From contig NZ_JAKRGH010000014.1 in assembly GCF_022347565.1 (NCBI RefSeq), positions 1-64,000 on the forward strand: a stretch of DNA of 64,000 nt. The letters are read 5' to 3'. The notes below the pieces were generated by a model. That model saw nothing but the letters and a program-made list of their open reading frames with translations, ran no database searches and was not told the origin of the DNA. Origin of the DNA: Vibrio sp. Of7-15. GTDB lineage: Bacteria > Pseudomonadota > Gammaproteobacteria > Enterobacterales > Vibrionaceae. A program made the translations under genes and the position numbers. Below, piece after piece: positions 36,277-44,852 of this stretch (within the stretch, counting starts at the first letter, position 1; every line of letters begins with the position of its first letter).

Positions 36277-37761
36277 ATGAAACCATCACTTCAACTCAAG
36301 TTAGGCCAACAGCTGGCCATGACACCTCAGCTTCAGCAAGCAATTCGTTTGCTTCAGCTCTCCACTCTCGACCTTCAGCAAGAGATCCAAGAAGCCCTCG
36401 AGTCAAACCCATTACTTGATGTAGAAGAGCACCAAGAAGAAGTTGCCGCACCGTCAGCTGACGACAAAACAAATAAAGAAAATAGTAACGACGCTGAACC
36501 AAGTGCAGAAGTAACCAGCGAACCTGAGCCTATGGATAGCTCCGATGCCATCGAAAAAAATGAAATGGCAGAAGACCTACCTATCGATACCACATGGGAA
36601 GATGTCTACAGTGCTAACACTGGCAGCACAGGGATCGCGCTTGATGATGACATGCCTGTCTACCAAGGTGAAACCACTGAAAGTTTGCAAGATTATCTGA
36701 TGTGGCAGGTACAACTTACTCCTTTCTCTGAGACGGATTTAACCATTGCTACCGCGATTATTGATGCTGTCGACGAAAAGGGGTACTTAAGTGTCTCTAC
36801 AGAAGATATTCAAGAAAGCTTAGGTAATGAAGAAGTGGAGCTTGATGAAGTTGAAGCCGTCTTAAAACGCGTTCAACAGTTTGATCCACTGGGTGTAGCC
36901 TCTCGTAACTTGCAAGAATGTTTATTACTACAACTTGCTACCTATCCAAAAGAGACCCCCTGGTTGAGTGAAACACAGCACATCCTAACAGAATACATCG
37001 ATCTGCTTGGTAACCGTGATTATCGCCAATTAGCAAAAGAAACTAAGCTCAAAGAAGCAGAATTAAAACAAGTCATGATGCTAATTCATGATTTAGATCC
37101 AAGGCCAGGCAACCGTGTGGTGAATACCGATACTGAGTACGTCATTCCGGATGTGTCCGTATTTAAGGACAATGGTAAATGGGTCGTCAGTATCAACCCA
37201 GACAGTGTTCCTCGCTTGAAAGTGAATGCCGAATACGCCGCTCTTGGTAAAAGCACCAAAAACAGTGCTGACGGGCAATTTATTCGAACTCACCTTCAAG
37301 ATGCGAAGTGGCTAATTAAAAGTCTAGAAAGCAGAAACGAGACGCTGCTCAAAGTTGCACGCTGTATTGTTGAACATCAGCAGGATTTCTTTGAGTATGG
37401 TGAAGAAGCCATGAAGCCAATGGTTCTCAACGACATCGCTCTTGCCGTTGAAATGCATGAGTCAACCATATCACGAGTTACGACTCAGAAGTTCATGCAC
37501 ACCCCACGAGGGATATTTGAGCTAAAATACTTCTTCTCTAGCCATGTGAGTACCGATAGTGGTGGTGAATGTTCATCCACTGCGATCCGAGCTCTAGTGA
37601 AGAAACTGGTTGCCGCCGAAAACCAAGCGAAACCATTAAGTGACAGTAAAATTGCAACACTGCTTGCAGAGCAAGGGATAATGGTAGCAAGGCGAACTAT
37701 CGCTAAGTACCGTGAATCTTTAGGTATACCGCCATCTAATCAGCGTAAACGCCTATTATAA
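36277..37761 (+). CDS. rpoN: RNA polymerase sigma-54 factor RpoN
   Basis: A 494-residue alternative sigma factor. Region I is glutamine-rich ([21 protein letters not shown], about 6-26), region II is acidic (about 50-115), and the C-terminal region III contains the DNA-binding helix-turn-helix and the RpoN box [10 protein letters not shown] (about 470-479). It needs AAA+ activators and drives flagellar, nitrogen and other genes in vibrios. It sits in the conserved lptB-rpoN-hpf-ptsN-rapZ-npr order. Confidence 0.97.
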   Translation: MKPSLQLKLGQQLAMTPQLQQAIRLLQLSTLDLQQEIQEALESNPLLDVEEHQEEVAAPSADDKTNKENSNDAEPSAEVTSEPEPMDSSDAIEKNEMAEDLPIDTTWEDVYSANTGSTGIALDDDMPVYQGETTESLQDYLMWQVQLTPFSETDLTIATAIIDAVDEKGYLSVSTEDIQESLGNEEVELDEVEAVLKRVQQFDPLGVASRNLQECLLLQLATYPKETPWLSETQHILTEYIDLLGNRDYRQLAKETKLKEAELKQVMMLIHDLDPRPGNRVVNTDTEYVIPDVSVFKDNGKWVVSINPDSVPRLKVNAEYAALGKSTKNSADGQFIRTHLQDAKWLIKSLESRNETLLKVARCIVEHQQDFFEYGEEAMKPMVLNDIALAVEMHESTISRVTTQKFMHTPRGIFELKYFFSSHVSTDSGGECSSTAIRALVKKLVAAENQAKPLSDSKIATLLAEQGIMVARRTIAKYRESLGIPPSNQRKRLL

Positions 37762-37786
37762 GGCGAACAACAGAAGGAAGATGTAT

Positions 37787-38074
37787 ATGCAAATAAACCT
37801 AACAGGGCACCACATTGAACTCACTCCAGCACTAAGAGAAAGTGTAAATAGCAAATTCCAAAAATTGGAGCGTTTCTTTGAGCATATCAATAATGTTCAT
37901 GTGGTGCTCAGAGTTGAAAAGTTGCAACAAACCGCTGAAGCAACACTTCACGTAAACCAAGGTGAAATTCACGCTACCTCTGAATCTGAAAATATGTATG
38001 CCGCAATTGACACACTTGTTGATAAACTAGTGCGTCAATTAAACAAACATAAAGAAAAGTTAAGTAACTACTAA
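37787..38074 (+). CDS. hpf: Ribosome hibernation promoting factor
   Basis: A 95-residue short-form HPF that binds the 30S decoding region and helps form inactive 100S ribosomes. It begins MQINLTGHHIELTPALRE and has the basic C-terminal helix VDKLVRQLNKHKEK. The ATG at 37787 is chosen because AAGGA lies 8 nt upstream and the length equals E. coli HPF; an ATG two codons earlier is too close to the Shine-Dalgarno. Confidence 0.95.
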   Translation: MQINLTGHHIELTPALRESVNSKFQKLERFFEHINNVHVVLRVEKLQQTAEATLHVNQGEIHATSESENMYAAIDTLVDKLVRQLNKHKEKLSNY

Positions 38075-38076
38075 TC

Positions 38077-38538
38077 ATGCAACTAAGTCACGTACTTTCA
38101 TTGAACTGCACCAAAAGTGCAGTTCAATGCACGAGCAAAAAACGCGCTCTTGAAATCATCAGTGAAGTCGCCGCCAAACAGCTCAATCAAAACCCAACCG
38201 AATTATTTGAGTGTATGCTCAATCGTGAAAAGATGGGCAGTACAGGTATTGGCAATGGCATCGCCATCCCTCACGGGCGTATTTTTAACAGTGATCAAGC
38301 CGTAGCGGTGTTACTGCAATGCGAAGAACCAATTCAATTTGATGCCATTGATAACCAACCAGTGGATCTCCTTTTCGCTTTATTAGTGCCTGATGCACAA
38401 TGTAAGCAACACTTAAAAACCCTTTCCAACATGGCTGAGAAGCTCAGTGACAAACACGTACTGCGCCAATTACGCAATGCCAGCAGCGATCAAGAGCTAT
38501 ATCAAATCATGATCGGAAGTGAAGAAACGGCCAATTAA
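38077..38538 (+). CDS. ptsN: Nitrogen PTS EIIA component
   Basis: A 153-residue EIIA-Ntr protein, phosphorylated by NPr in the PTS-Ntr chain that regulates potassium and nitrogen responses. The active histidine lies in GIAIPHGR (His about 65). It starts 2 bp after hpf. Its phosphodonor NPr is encoded two genes downstream. Confidence 0.95.
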   Translation: MQLSHVLSLNCTKSAVQCTSKKRALEIISEVAAKQLNQNPTELFECMLNREKMGSTGIGNGIAIPHGRIFNSDQAVAVLLQCEEPIQFDAIDNQPVDLLFALLVPDAQCKQHLKTLSNMAEKLSDKHVLRQLRNASSDQELYQIMIGSEETAN

Positions 38539-38550
38539 AGGTAACGTGTA

Positions 38551-39405
38551 ATGAAATTAATGGTAGTCAGTGGCCGTTCTGGTGCAGGTAAGTCAGTTGC
38601 TTTGCGTGTTCTTGAAGATCTGGGCTATTACTGTGTGGACAATCTTCCTGTTGATCTACTGTCTCAGTTTACTTCTTCTATCAAAGGCAGCCGCCAAAAT
38701 ATTGCGGTAAGCATTGATATCCGCAACTTACCGGAAGACCCAACATTAATACAAGACACTCTCCACGATCTAAAAAATGAGTTTGACGTTAATGTCATCT
38801 TTTTAGATGCCGACGATAAAGAGCTCGTTAAGCGCTATAGTGAAACTCGCCGGTTGCACCCGCTGTCCATGAATTCCAAGAACTATTCATTGGAACAAGC
38901 CGTCGAATTAGAAAACTCTTTACTCACGAAGCTAAAAGGCAGCGCGGATCTTGTCATTGATACCACAACTAAGTCTATCCATGATCTTAGTGAGACCTTA
39001 AGGGCTAGAATTCTTGGTAGGGAATCCAAAGATCTGGTAATGGTCTTTGAGTCATTTGGCTTTAAATATGGCCTACCGACCGACGCTGATTACGTCTTTG
39101 ATGTCCGCTTTTTGCCTAACCCACACTGGGAACCAAACCTTCGCCCAATGACAGGCTTAGATGCGCCAGTGCAAGAATACCTCAGCGGTTTTAGCGAAGT
39201 CACTCAGCTTCAGCAGCAAATTCGGACCTTTCTAGAAACCTGGTTGCCTGCACTTGAAAAAAACAACCGCAGCTATCTAACCGTTGCGATTGGCTGCACA
39301 GGCGGTCAACATCGCTCTGTGTATATTACCCAACAATTAGGTGAATACTTCAGTAAACAGGGCCAACAAGTACAAATTCGTCATAAGACATTAGAGCGAC
39401 AATAA
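38551..39405 (+). CDS. rapZ: RNase adapter protein RapZ
   Basis: A 284-residue protein with an N-terminal P-loop (GRSGAGKS, about 8-15) and a C-terminal domain ending [15 protein letters not shown] (about 248-262). In E. coli it senses glucosamine-6-phosphate and directs RNase E to the small RNA GlmZ. Whether GlmZ exists here is not known from this window. It is located between ptsN and npr as in E. coli. Confidence 0.96.
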   Translation: MKLMVVSGRSGAGKSVALRVLEDLGYYCVDNLPVDLLSQFTSSIKGSRQNIAVSIDIRNLPEDPTLIQDTLHDLKNEFDVNVIFLDADDKELVKRYSETRRLHPLSMNSKNYSLEQAVELENSLLTKLKGSADLVIDTTTKSIHDLSETLRARILGRESKDLVMVFESFGFKYGLPTDADYVFDVRFLPNPHWEPNLRPMTGLDAPVQEYLSGFSEVTQLQQQIRTFLETWLPALEKNNRSYLTVAIGCTGGQHRSVYITQQLGEYFSKQGQQVQIRHKTLERQ

Positions 39406-39424
39406 ACCAGCAAAGGACGCTGAA

Positions 39425-39700
39425 ATGGCCAACCACCAGAAAAGGTTATTAATCAAAAACAGGCTCGGATTACACGCCCGAGCCGCCGTTAAACTGGTTG
39501 AACTAGCACAGAGTTTCAATGCTTGTATCACCGTTTGTAACGACGAACGAGAAGCAGTGGCTGACAGTGTCATGGGGCTGTTAATGCTGGAATCTGCACA
39601 AGGGCAACAAGTCACCGTCAGTGCAACAGGGCGGGAAGCCGAGCAAGCATTACATGCAATTTGTCAGCTAATCGAAGATGGGTTTGACGAAGAAAGTTAA
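39425..39700 (+). CDS. ptsO: Phosphocarrier protein NPr
   Basis: A 91-residue HPr-like phosphocarrier of the PTS-Ntr chain. The phosphorylation site is GLHARAAVK (His about 17) and the regulatory loop with serine is [15 protein letters not shown]. It is the last gene of the rpoN operon; 115 bp separate it from mgtE. Also called npr. Confidence 0.93.
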   Translation: MANHQKRLLIKNRLGLHARAAVKLVELAQSFNACITVCNDEREAVADSVMGLLMLESAQGQQVTVSATGREAEQALHAICQLIEDGFDEES

Positions 39701-39815
39701 TAGCCTCCACACTGTTCAAAACCGTAAAGATAAATGTAAGAAAATATTCTTAAACCTCATTTAAAAGTACGTTACTATTCAGCCCATTGCGCCATCAGTA
39801 GAAAGAGGCGAGCCT

Positions 39816-41171
39816 ATGGCAGAACAACAAGAATTTGACCAAGCCCACCAGACCTTACAAGAGGTCAGCACCGCACTCGATAACGGGATGTTTGTCCATG
39901 TCCGACGTCAGTTACAAGACATGGAACCCGAAGACATTGCTCATCTACTCGAAGCCTCTCCTCGTAAAAGCCGTGATGTTTTATGGCAACTGACCGACCC
40001 CGAAGATTACGGGGAAATATTGGATGAGCTATCAGAAGATGTAAAAGATGGTATCGTCTCCCAAATGGCGCCAGAAAAATTGGCTGAAGCCACTGAGGGG
40101 ATGGAAACCGACGATGTTGCGTATGTTTTGCGTAGCCTCCCAGAAGACGTCTCCCGTGAAGTTTTGTCCCAAATGGACAGCACGGATCGGCTAAGAGTAG
40201 AAACCGCCCTATCCTACCCAGAGGAAACCGCTGGCGGTATGATGAATACCGACTTCATCACCATTCGCTCTGATGTTGAAGTTGATGTGGTTCTTCGCTA
40301 CTTACGTATGAAAGGTGAACTACCAGAAGCAACAGACGCCCTCTATGTGGTCGACAGTGAGAGTCGCCTAATAGGGCACCTGCCCCTAACTTCACTCCTT
40401 ACCGCCCAGCCAGATGTGGAGGTAAGTGAGGTGATGGATGACGCTGATGAAGCCATTCCTGTCGACATGGATGATGGTGAAGTCGCCAGCTTATTTGAAA
40501 GACGAAACTGGGTTTCAGCTCCTGTCGTTGATGAAAATGATCTACTGGTTGGTCGTATTACCATTGATGATGTCGTTGATATTATTCGAGAAGATGCTGA
40601 GCACTCGATGATGAGTATGGCGGGTATGGATGATGACGAAGATACTTTCGCCCCCGTAGTCAAGTCGGCTCGTCGCCGTAGTGTCTGGCTGGGTGTCAAC
40701 GTATTAGCCGCTTTAGCCGCAGCATCGGTCTCTAATATGTTTGAAGCGACCTTTGATAAAATGGCAGCTATTGCCGTCCTGATGACCATAGTACCTTCGA
40801 TGGGTGGCGTTGCTGGTAACCAAACCGTCGCTCTTGTTATCCGTGGTTTAGCGGTTGGCCATATCGGTGACAGTAACAAACGCGAACTTCTTATGAAAGA
40901 AGCGGCAATTGGTTTACTCAACGGCCTATTATGGGCGTGTATCATCGGTGGAGTGGTCGTGGTATGGAAAGATAACTTCATCTTAGGCGGAATCATTGCA
41001 ACAGCCATGATGGCTAACCTGATTATTGCCGGAGTAGCAGGGGTCACGATCCCTATCTTCTTGAAGAAAATGAATATTGATCCCGCTCTTGCAGGGGGAA
41101 TGGCACTCACCACAGTCACGGATGTGATTGGTTTATCTGTCTTCTTAGGCTTAGCCACTTTGCTTATCTAG
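39816..41171 (+). CDS. mgtE: Magnesium transporter MgtE
   Basis: A 451-residue Mg2+ channel. N-domain of helical repeats (about 10-130), two CBS domains (about 140-255) that sense Mg2+, a plug helix, and five membrane segments (about 285-450) with the pore-lining PSMGGVAGNQTVALVIRGLA and the conserved acidic TTVTDVIG motif. GAAAGAGGCGAG precedes the start. No Mg2+ riboswitch is evident in the 115-bp upstream gap. Closed by a terminator shared with lpd. Confidence 0.95.
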   Translation: MAEQQEFDQAHQTLQEVSTALDNGMFVHVRRQLQDMEPEDIAHLLEASPRKSRDVLWQLTDPEDYGEILDELSEDVKDGIVSQMAPEKLAEATEGMETDDVAYVLRSLPEDVSREVLSQMDSTDRLRVETALSYPEETAGGMMNTDFITIRSDVEVDVVLRYLRMKGELPEATDALYVVDSESRLIGHLPLTSLLTAQPDVEVSEVMDDADEAIPVDMDDGEVASLFERRNWVSAPVVDENDLLVGRITIDDVVDIIREDAEHSMMSMAGMDDDEDTFAPVVKSARRRSVWLGVNVLAALAAASVSNMFEATFDKMAAIAVLMTIVPSMGGVAGNQTVALVIRGLAVGHIGDSNKRELLMKEAAIGLLNGLLWACIIGGVVVVWKDNFILGGIIATAMMANLIIAGVAGVTIPIFLKKMNIDPALAGGMALTTVTDVIGLSVFLGLATLLI

Positions 41172-41200
41172 CCGGGCCTCTGTTATTTCTAGCAAGTAAT

Positions 41201-41230
41201 AAAAAAGGTGCTGAATTCAGCACCTTTTTT
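41201..41230. terminator. Bidirectional terminator between mgtE and lpd
   Basis: A perfect palindrome of A-run, GGTGCTGAA/TTCAGCACC and T-run between converging genes. Confidence 0.92.
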
Positions 41231-41251
41231 GTATCTTTCGCTTAACAGTAA

Positions 41252-42679
41252 TTACTTACGCTTTACTGCTTTTGCATTTGGAAGATCAGTGATTGAACCT
41301 TCAAATACTTCCGCTGCTAGACCAACCGATTCGTGAAGTGTTGGGTGAGCATGGATAGTTAATGCAATATCTTCTGCATCACAACCCATCTCGATCGCTA
41401 GACCGATTTCACCTAGAAGTTCACCACCGTTAGTACCAACGATAGCACCACCGATCACACGGTGAGTGTCTTTGTCGAAGATCATCTTCGTCATACCGTC
41501 AGAGCAGTCAGATGCGATTGCACGGCCTGAAGCAGCCCATGGGAAAGTAGCAACTTCGTAGTTAATGCCTTCTGCTTTTGCTTCTTTTTCTGTCTTACCA
41601 ACCCAAGCCACTTCTGGCTCAGTGTAAGCAATTGAAGGAATAACTTTAGGATCGAAGTAGTGCTTCTTACCAGAGATAACTTCCGCAGCTACGTGACCTT
41701 CATGCACACCTTTGTGAGCAAGCATTGGTTGGCCAACGATATCACCGATAGCGTGGATGTGAGGTACGTTCGTACGCATTTGCTTATCTACGTTAATGAA
41801 ACCACGCTCATCAACTTCGATACCTGCTTTCTCAGCATCAAGAAGCTTACCGTTTGGCACACGACCAATAGCAACAAGAACTGCGTCATAACGTACAGGC
41901 TCAGCAGGTGCTTTTTTGCCTTCCATTGTAACGTAGATACCGTCTTCTTTCGCTTCAACTGCTGTTACTTTCGTTTCTAGCATCAAGTTGAATTTCTTCT
42001 TAATGCGTTTTGTGAACACCTTAATGATGTCTTTATCAGCAGCAGGGATCACTTGATCAAACATCTCAACAACGTCGATCTGAGAGCCTAGAGAGTCGTA
42101 TACTGTACCCATTTCTAGGCCGATGATACCACCCCCCATTACAAGCAGCTTCTCAGGAACTTCTTTCAGTTCAAGTGCATCAGTTGAGTCCCAAATACGT
42201 GGGTCTTCATGCGGGATGAAAGGCAGTTCGATAGGACGAGAGCCCGCGGCAACGATAGCGTTGTCGAAGTTAACAGTCGTTTGACCGTCTTCGCCTTCAA
42301 CTAGAATGCTGTTTGGGCCTGTGAATTTACCGTAACCGTTAACTACGTTAACTTTACGCATCTTAGCCATACCGCCAAGACCGCCAGTCAATTGGTTAAT
42401 TACTTTTTCTTTCCAAACACGGATTTTGTTGATGTCAGTTTGTGGCTCACCAAAAACAACACCGTGATCCGCCATTGCTTTTGCTTCTTCGATCACTTTA
42501 GCTACGTGAAGAAGTGCTTTAGATGGGATACAACCCACGTTCAAACATACACCACCTAGTGTGCTGTACTTTTCAATCAGAACCGTATCTAGACCTAAGT
42601 CAGCGCAACGGAACGCCGCAGAGTAACCAGCAGGGCCTGAACCCAGCACCACTACTTGGGCTTTAATTTCTTTGCTCAT
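41252..42679 (-). CDS. lpdA: Dihydrolipoyl dehydrogenase (E3)
   Basis: A 475-residue FAD enzyme that reoxidises lipoamide for the pyruvate and 2-oxoglutarate dehydrogenases. FAD motif GSGPAGYSAAFRC (about 13-25), redox disulfide CLNVGCIPSK (about 45-54), NAD motif MGGGIIGLEMG (about 180-190) and the C-terminal HAHPTLHES catalytic histidine are present. It follows aceF by 250 bp, enough for an independent promoter, as in E. coli where lpd also serves other complexes. Confidence 0.97.
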   Translation of the reverse strand: MSKEIKAQVVVLGSGPAGYSAAFRCADLGLDTVLIEKYSTLGGVCLNVGCIPSKALLHVAKVIEEAKAMADHGVVFGEPQTDINKIRVWKEKVINQLTGGLGGMAKMRKVNVVNGYGKFTGPNSILVEGEDGQTTVNFDNAIVAAGSRPIELPFIPHEDPRIWDSTDALELKEVPEKLLVMGGGIIGLEMGTVYDSLGSQIDVVEMFDQVIPAADKDIIKVFTKRIKKKFNLMLETKVTAVEAKEDGIYVTMEGKKAPAEPVRYDAVLVAIGRVPNGKLLDAEKAGIEVDERGFINVDKQMRTNVPHIHAIGDIVGQPMLAHKGVHEGHVAAEVISGKKHYFDPKVIPSIAYTEPEVAWVGKTEKEAKAEGINYEVATFPWAASGRAIASDCSDGMTKMIFDKDTHRVIGGAIVGTNGGELLGEIGLAIEMGCDAEDIALTIHAHPTLHESVGLAAEVFEGSITDLPNAKAVKRK

Positions 42680-42929
42680 CTTGACCTCGTTGTAAGTCTT
42701 TTATCCCTAACAGGTTATGTTTAATGTTCTACTTTTAGTTTCAGACGGCCAACAGTTTACAGAGGTGTTAACAGACTGAAAAGTAAAATGACATAGCCTG
42801 TGAGCTAGACAACAGTTCCAAGTAAACTCACTTCAGAGAACAAGGAACTGTCGATAGTTTAGTACTTAAATTATCCAGTTTGACTCAATCAAAGCTACCC
42901 CGTTTCAAACGAGGCAGCGAAGAAAGGTA
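42680..42929. other. aceF-lpd intergenic region with inverted repeats
   Basis: This 250-bp gap carries ACAGTTCC/GGAACTGT (42812-42819 with 42844-42851, 24-nt loop) and a short hairpin-prone block near 42898-42914. No U-tract follows on the minus strand, so partial read-through from aceF into lpd is likely. No PdhR-type box was found. Confidence 0.45.
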
Positions 42930-44822
42930 TTATAAAACTAGACGACGGATGTCAGATAGACAGCCATTTAAGTAAGTAATGAAACGTGCACCTTCAGCAC
43001 CATCGATCACACGGTGATCGTAAGACAGTGACAGAGGAAGCATTAGGCGAGGTTCAAAGTCCTTGCCGTTCCATACTGGTTTCATTTCAGATTTAGATAC
43101 ACCTAAGATACCTACTTCTGGCGCATTTACGATTGGAGTAAACGCTGTACCACCTAAACCACCAAGGCTAGAGATTGTGAAACAACCGCCTTGCATATCA
43201 GAAGCAGTTAACTTACCAGCACGTGCTTTCTTAGAAACAGCCATTAGCTCTTCAGATAGCTCGTAGATGCCTTTTTTGTTCACGTCTTTAAACACAGGAA
43301 CAACAAGACCGTTTGGCGTATCAACAGCGATACCTACGTTTACGTACTTCTTAAGAATTAGGTTCTCACCGTCTTCAGATAGAGAAGAGTTGAACGCAGG
43401 GAACGCTTCAAGTGCTTTAGCAACCGCTTTCATGATGAACACAAGAGGAGTGATCTTCATGCCAGAATCTTTCTTAGCTTCAATCGCGTTTTGCTCTTTA
43501 CGGAATGCTTCAAGAGCTGTGATATCTGCATTATCCCACTGTGTAACGTGCGGGATCATTACCCAGTTACGGTGCAGGTTAGCGCCAGAGATCTTCTTAA
43601 TGCGAGAAAGAGGCTTAGTTTCCGTTTCACCGAACTTGCTGAAGTCCACTTTTGGCCATGGTAGTAGACCAAGAGCAGCGCCATCACCTTTACCTGATGC
43701 AGCTGCACCAGCGCCAGATTCAAGACGCTTAAGCGCTTCTTTAACGTAAGACTGAACGTCTTCTTTCAAGATGCGGCTCTTACGGCCAGAACCTTTAACT
43801 TTAGAAAGGTTTACACCAAACTCACGAGCAAGACGACGAACAACTGGAGACGCGTGTGCGTACTCGTTATTCTCTTGGAAATCACCTGTTGCAGCTGCTG
43901 CCGCTTTAGGTGCTTCAGCTTTTGCTGCAGGAGCAGGGGCTGCTGCCGGAGCTGCTTGAGCAACAGGTGCCGCTGCTGGAGCTGCGCCCGCTACTTCAAA
44001 TACCATGATCAGAGAGCCAGTAGACACTTTGTCGCCAGCTGCGATCTTGATTTCTTTAACAGTACCCGCGAATGGCGCTGGAACTTCCATAGAAGCTTTG
44101 TCGCCTTCAACAGTGATTAGAGATTGCTCTTCTTCCACTGTATCGCCAACTGCAACCATGATTTCAGTAACTTCAACTTCATCGCCACCGATATCTGGAA
44201 CATTCACTTCTTTCGCTGCAGACGCTGCTGGAGCCGCTGCAACTGGTGCTGCCGCTTGAGCTGGTGCCGCTGGAGCGCCAGAACCTGCAACTTCGAATAC
44301 CATGATTAGAGAGCCAGTCGTTACTTTGTCGCCAGCTGCTACTTTGATCTCTTTTAGAGTACCAGCGAATGGTGCCGGAACTTCCATAGACGCTTTGTCG
44401 CCTTCAACAGTCAGAAGAGATTGCTCTTCTTCAATGCTGTCGCCAACTGCAACCATGATTTCAGTAACTTCTACTTCGTCGCCACCGATATCTGGTACGT
44501 GAACTTCTTTAAGCTCTGCCGCTGCTGCTGGAGCTGGAGCCGCTGCTGGAGCCGCTTCTGCCGCAGGAGCAGGTGCAGCGTCAGCTGCACCCTCGGCTTC
44601 GAAAATCATGATAAGAGAACCAGTAGAAACAGAATCGCCTTCCGCTACTTTGATTTCTTTAACAATACCCGCTTGAGACGCTGGAACTTCCATAGAAGCT
44701 TTGTCGCCTTCAACAGTGATCAGAGACTGCTCTTCTTCAACCTTGTCGCCAACGCTTACAAGAATCTCAGTAACTTCAACCTCATCCGCACCGATGTCAG
44801 GTACATTAATTTCGATTGCCAT
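42930..44822 (-). CDS. aceF: Pyruvate dehydrogenase E2, dihydrolipoamide acetyltransferase
   Basis: A 630-residue E2 core. Three tandem lipoyl domains (about 1-75, 107-182 and 206-281), each with lipoylated lysine in [10 protein letters not shown], joined by Ala/Pro-rich linkers. A peripheral subunit-binding domain lies at about 327-363 ([23 protein letters not shown]), and the catalytic domain ends with [12 protein letters not shown]. Same domain count and length as E. coli. The lipoyl repeats give long near-repeats in the DNA. Second gene of pdhR-aceE-aceF. Confidence 0.97.
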   Translation of the reverse strand: MAIEINVPDIGADEVEVTEILVSVGDKVEEEQSLITVEGDKASMEVPASQAGIVKEIKVAEGDSVSTGSLIMIFEAEGAADAAPAPAAEAAPAAAPAPAAAAELKEVHVPDIGGDEVEVTEIMVAVGDSIEEEQSLLTVEGDKASMEVPAPFAGTLKEIKVAAGDKVTTGSLIMVFEVAGSGAPAAPAQAAAPVAAAPAASAAKEVNVPDIGGDEVEVTEIMVAVGDTVEEEQSLITVEGDKASMEVPAPFAGTVKEIKIAAGDKVSTGSLIMVFEVAGAAPAAAPVAQAAPAAAPAPAAKAEAPKAAAAATGDFQENNEYAHASPVVRRLAREFGVNLSKVKGSGRKSRILKEDVQSYVKEALKRLESGAGAAASGKGDGAALGLLPWPKVDFSKFGETETKPLSRIKKISGANLHRNWVMIPHVTQWDNADITALEAFRKEQNAIEAKKDSGMKITPLVFIMKAVAKALEAFPAFNSSLSEDGENLILKKYVNVGIAVDTPNGLVVPVFKDVNKKGIYELSEELMAVSKKARAGKLTASDMQGGCFTISSLGGLGGTAFTPIVNAPEVGILGVSKSEMKPVWNGKDFEPRLMLPLSLSYDHRVIDGAEGARFITYLNGCLSDIRRLVL

Positions 44823-44852
44823 TGCTTATTTACCTTCTAGTTAAGCGCTGTA

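Noticed and set aside
39701-39815. Magnesium riboswitch before mgtE
   Set aside because: The 115-bp gap is too short and shows none of the expected paired elements or a terminator.
40343-41158. 271-codon open frame antisense to mgtE
   Set aside because: It lies fully opposite a well-conserved gene, its product is a Thr/Ser/Ala-rich low-complexity sequence, and there is no ribosome-binding site or family motif.
42980-44820. Repeated DNA blocks about 300 bp apart, and several plus-strand open frames
   Set aside because: The repeats are the three lipoyl domains of AceF and its Ala/Pro linkers, and the frames are antisense shadows. This is not a CRISPR or mobile repeat.
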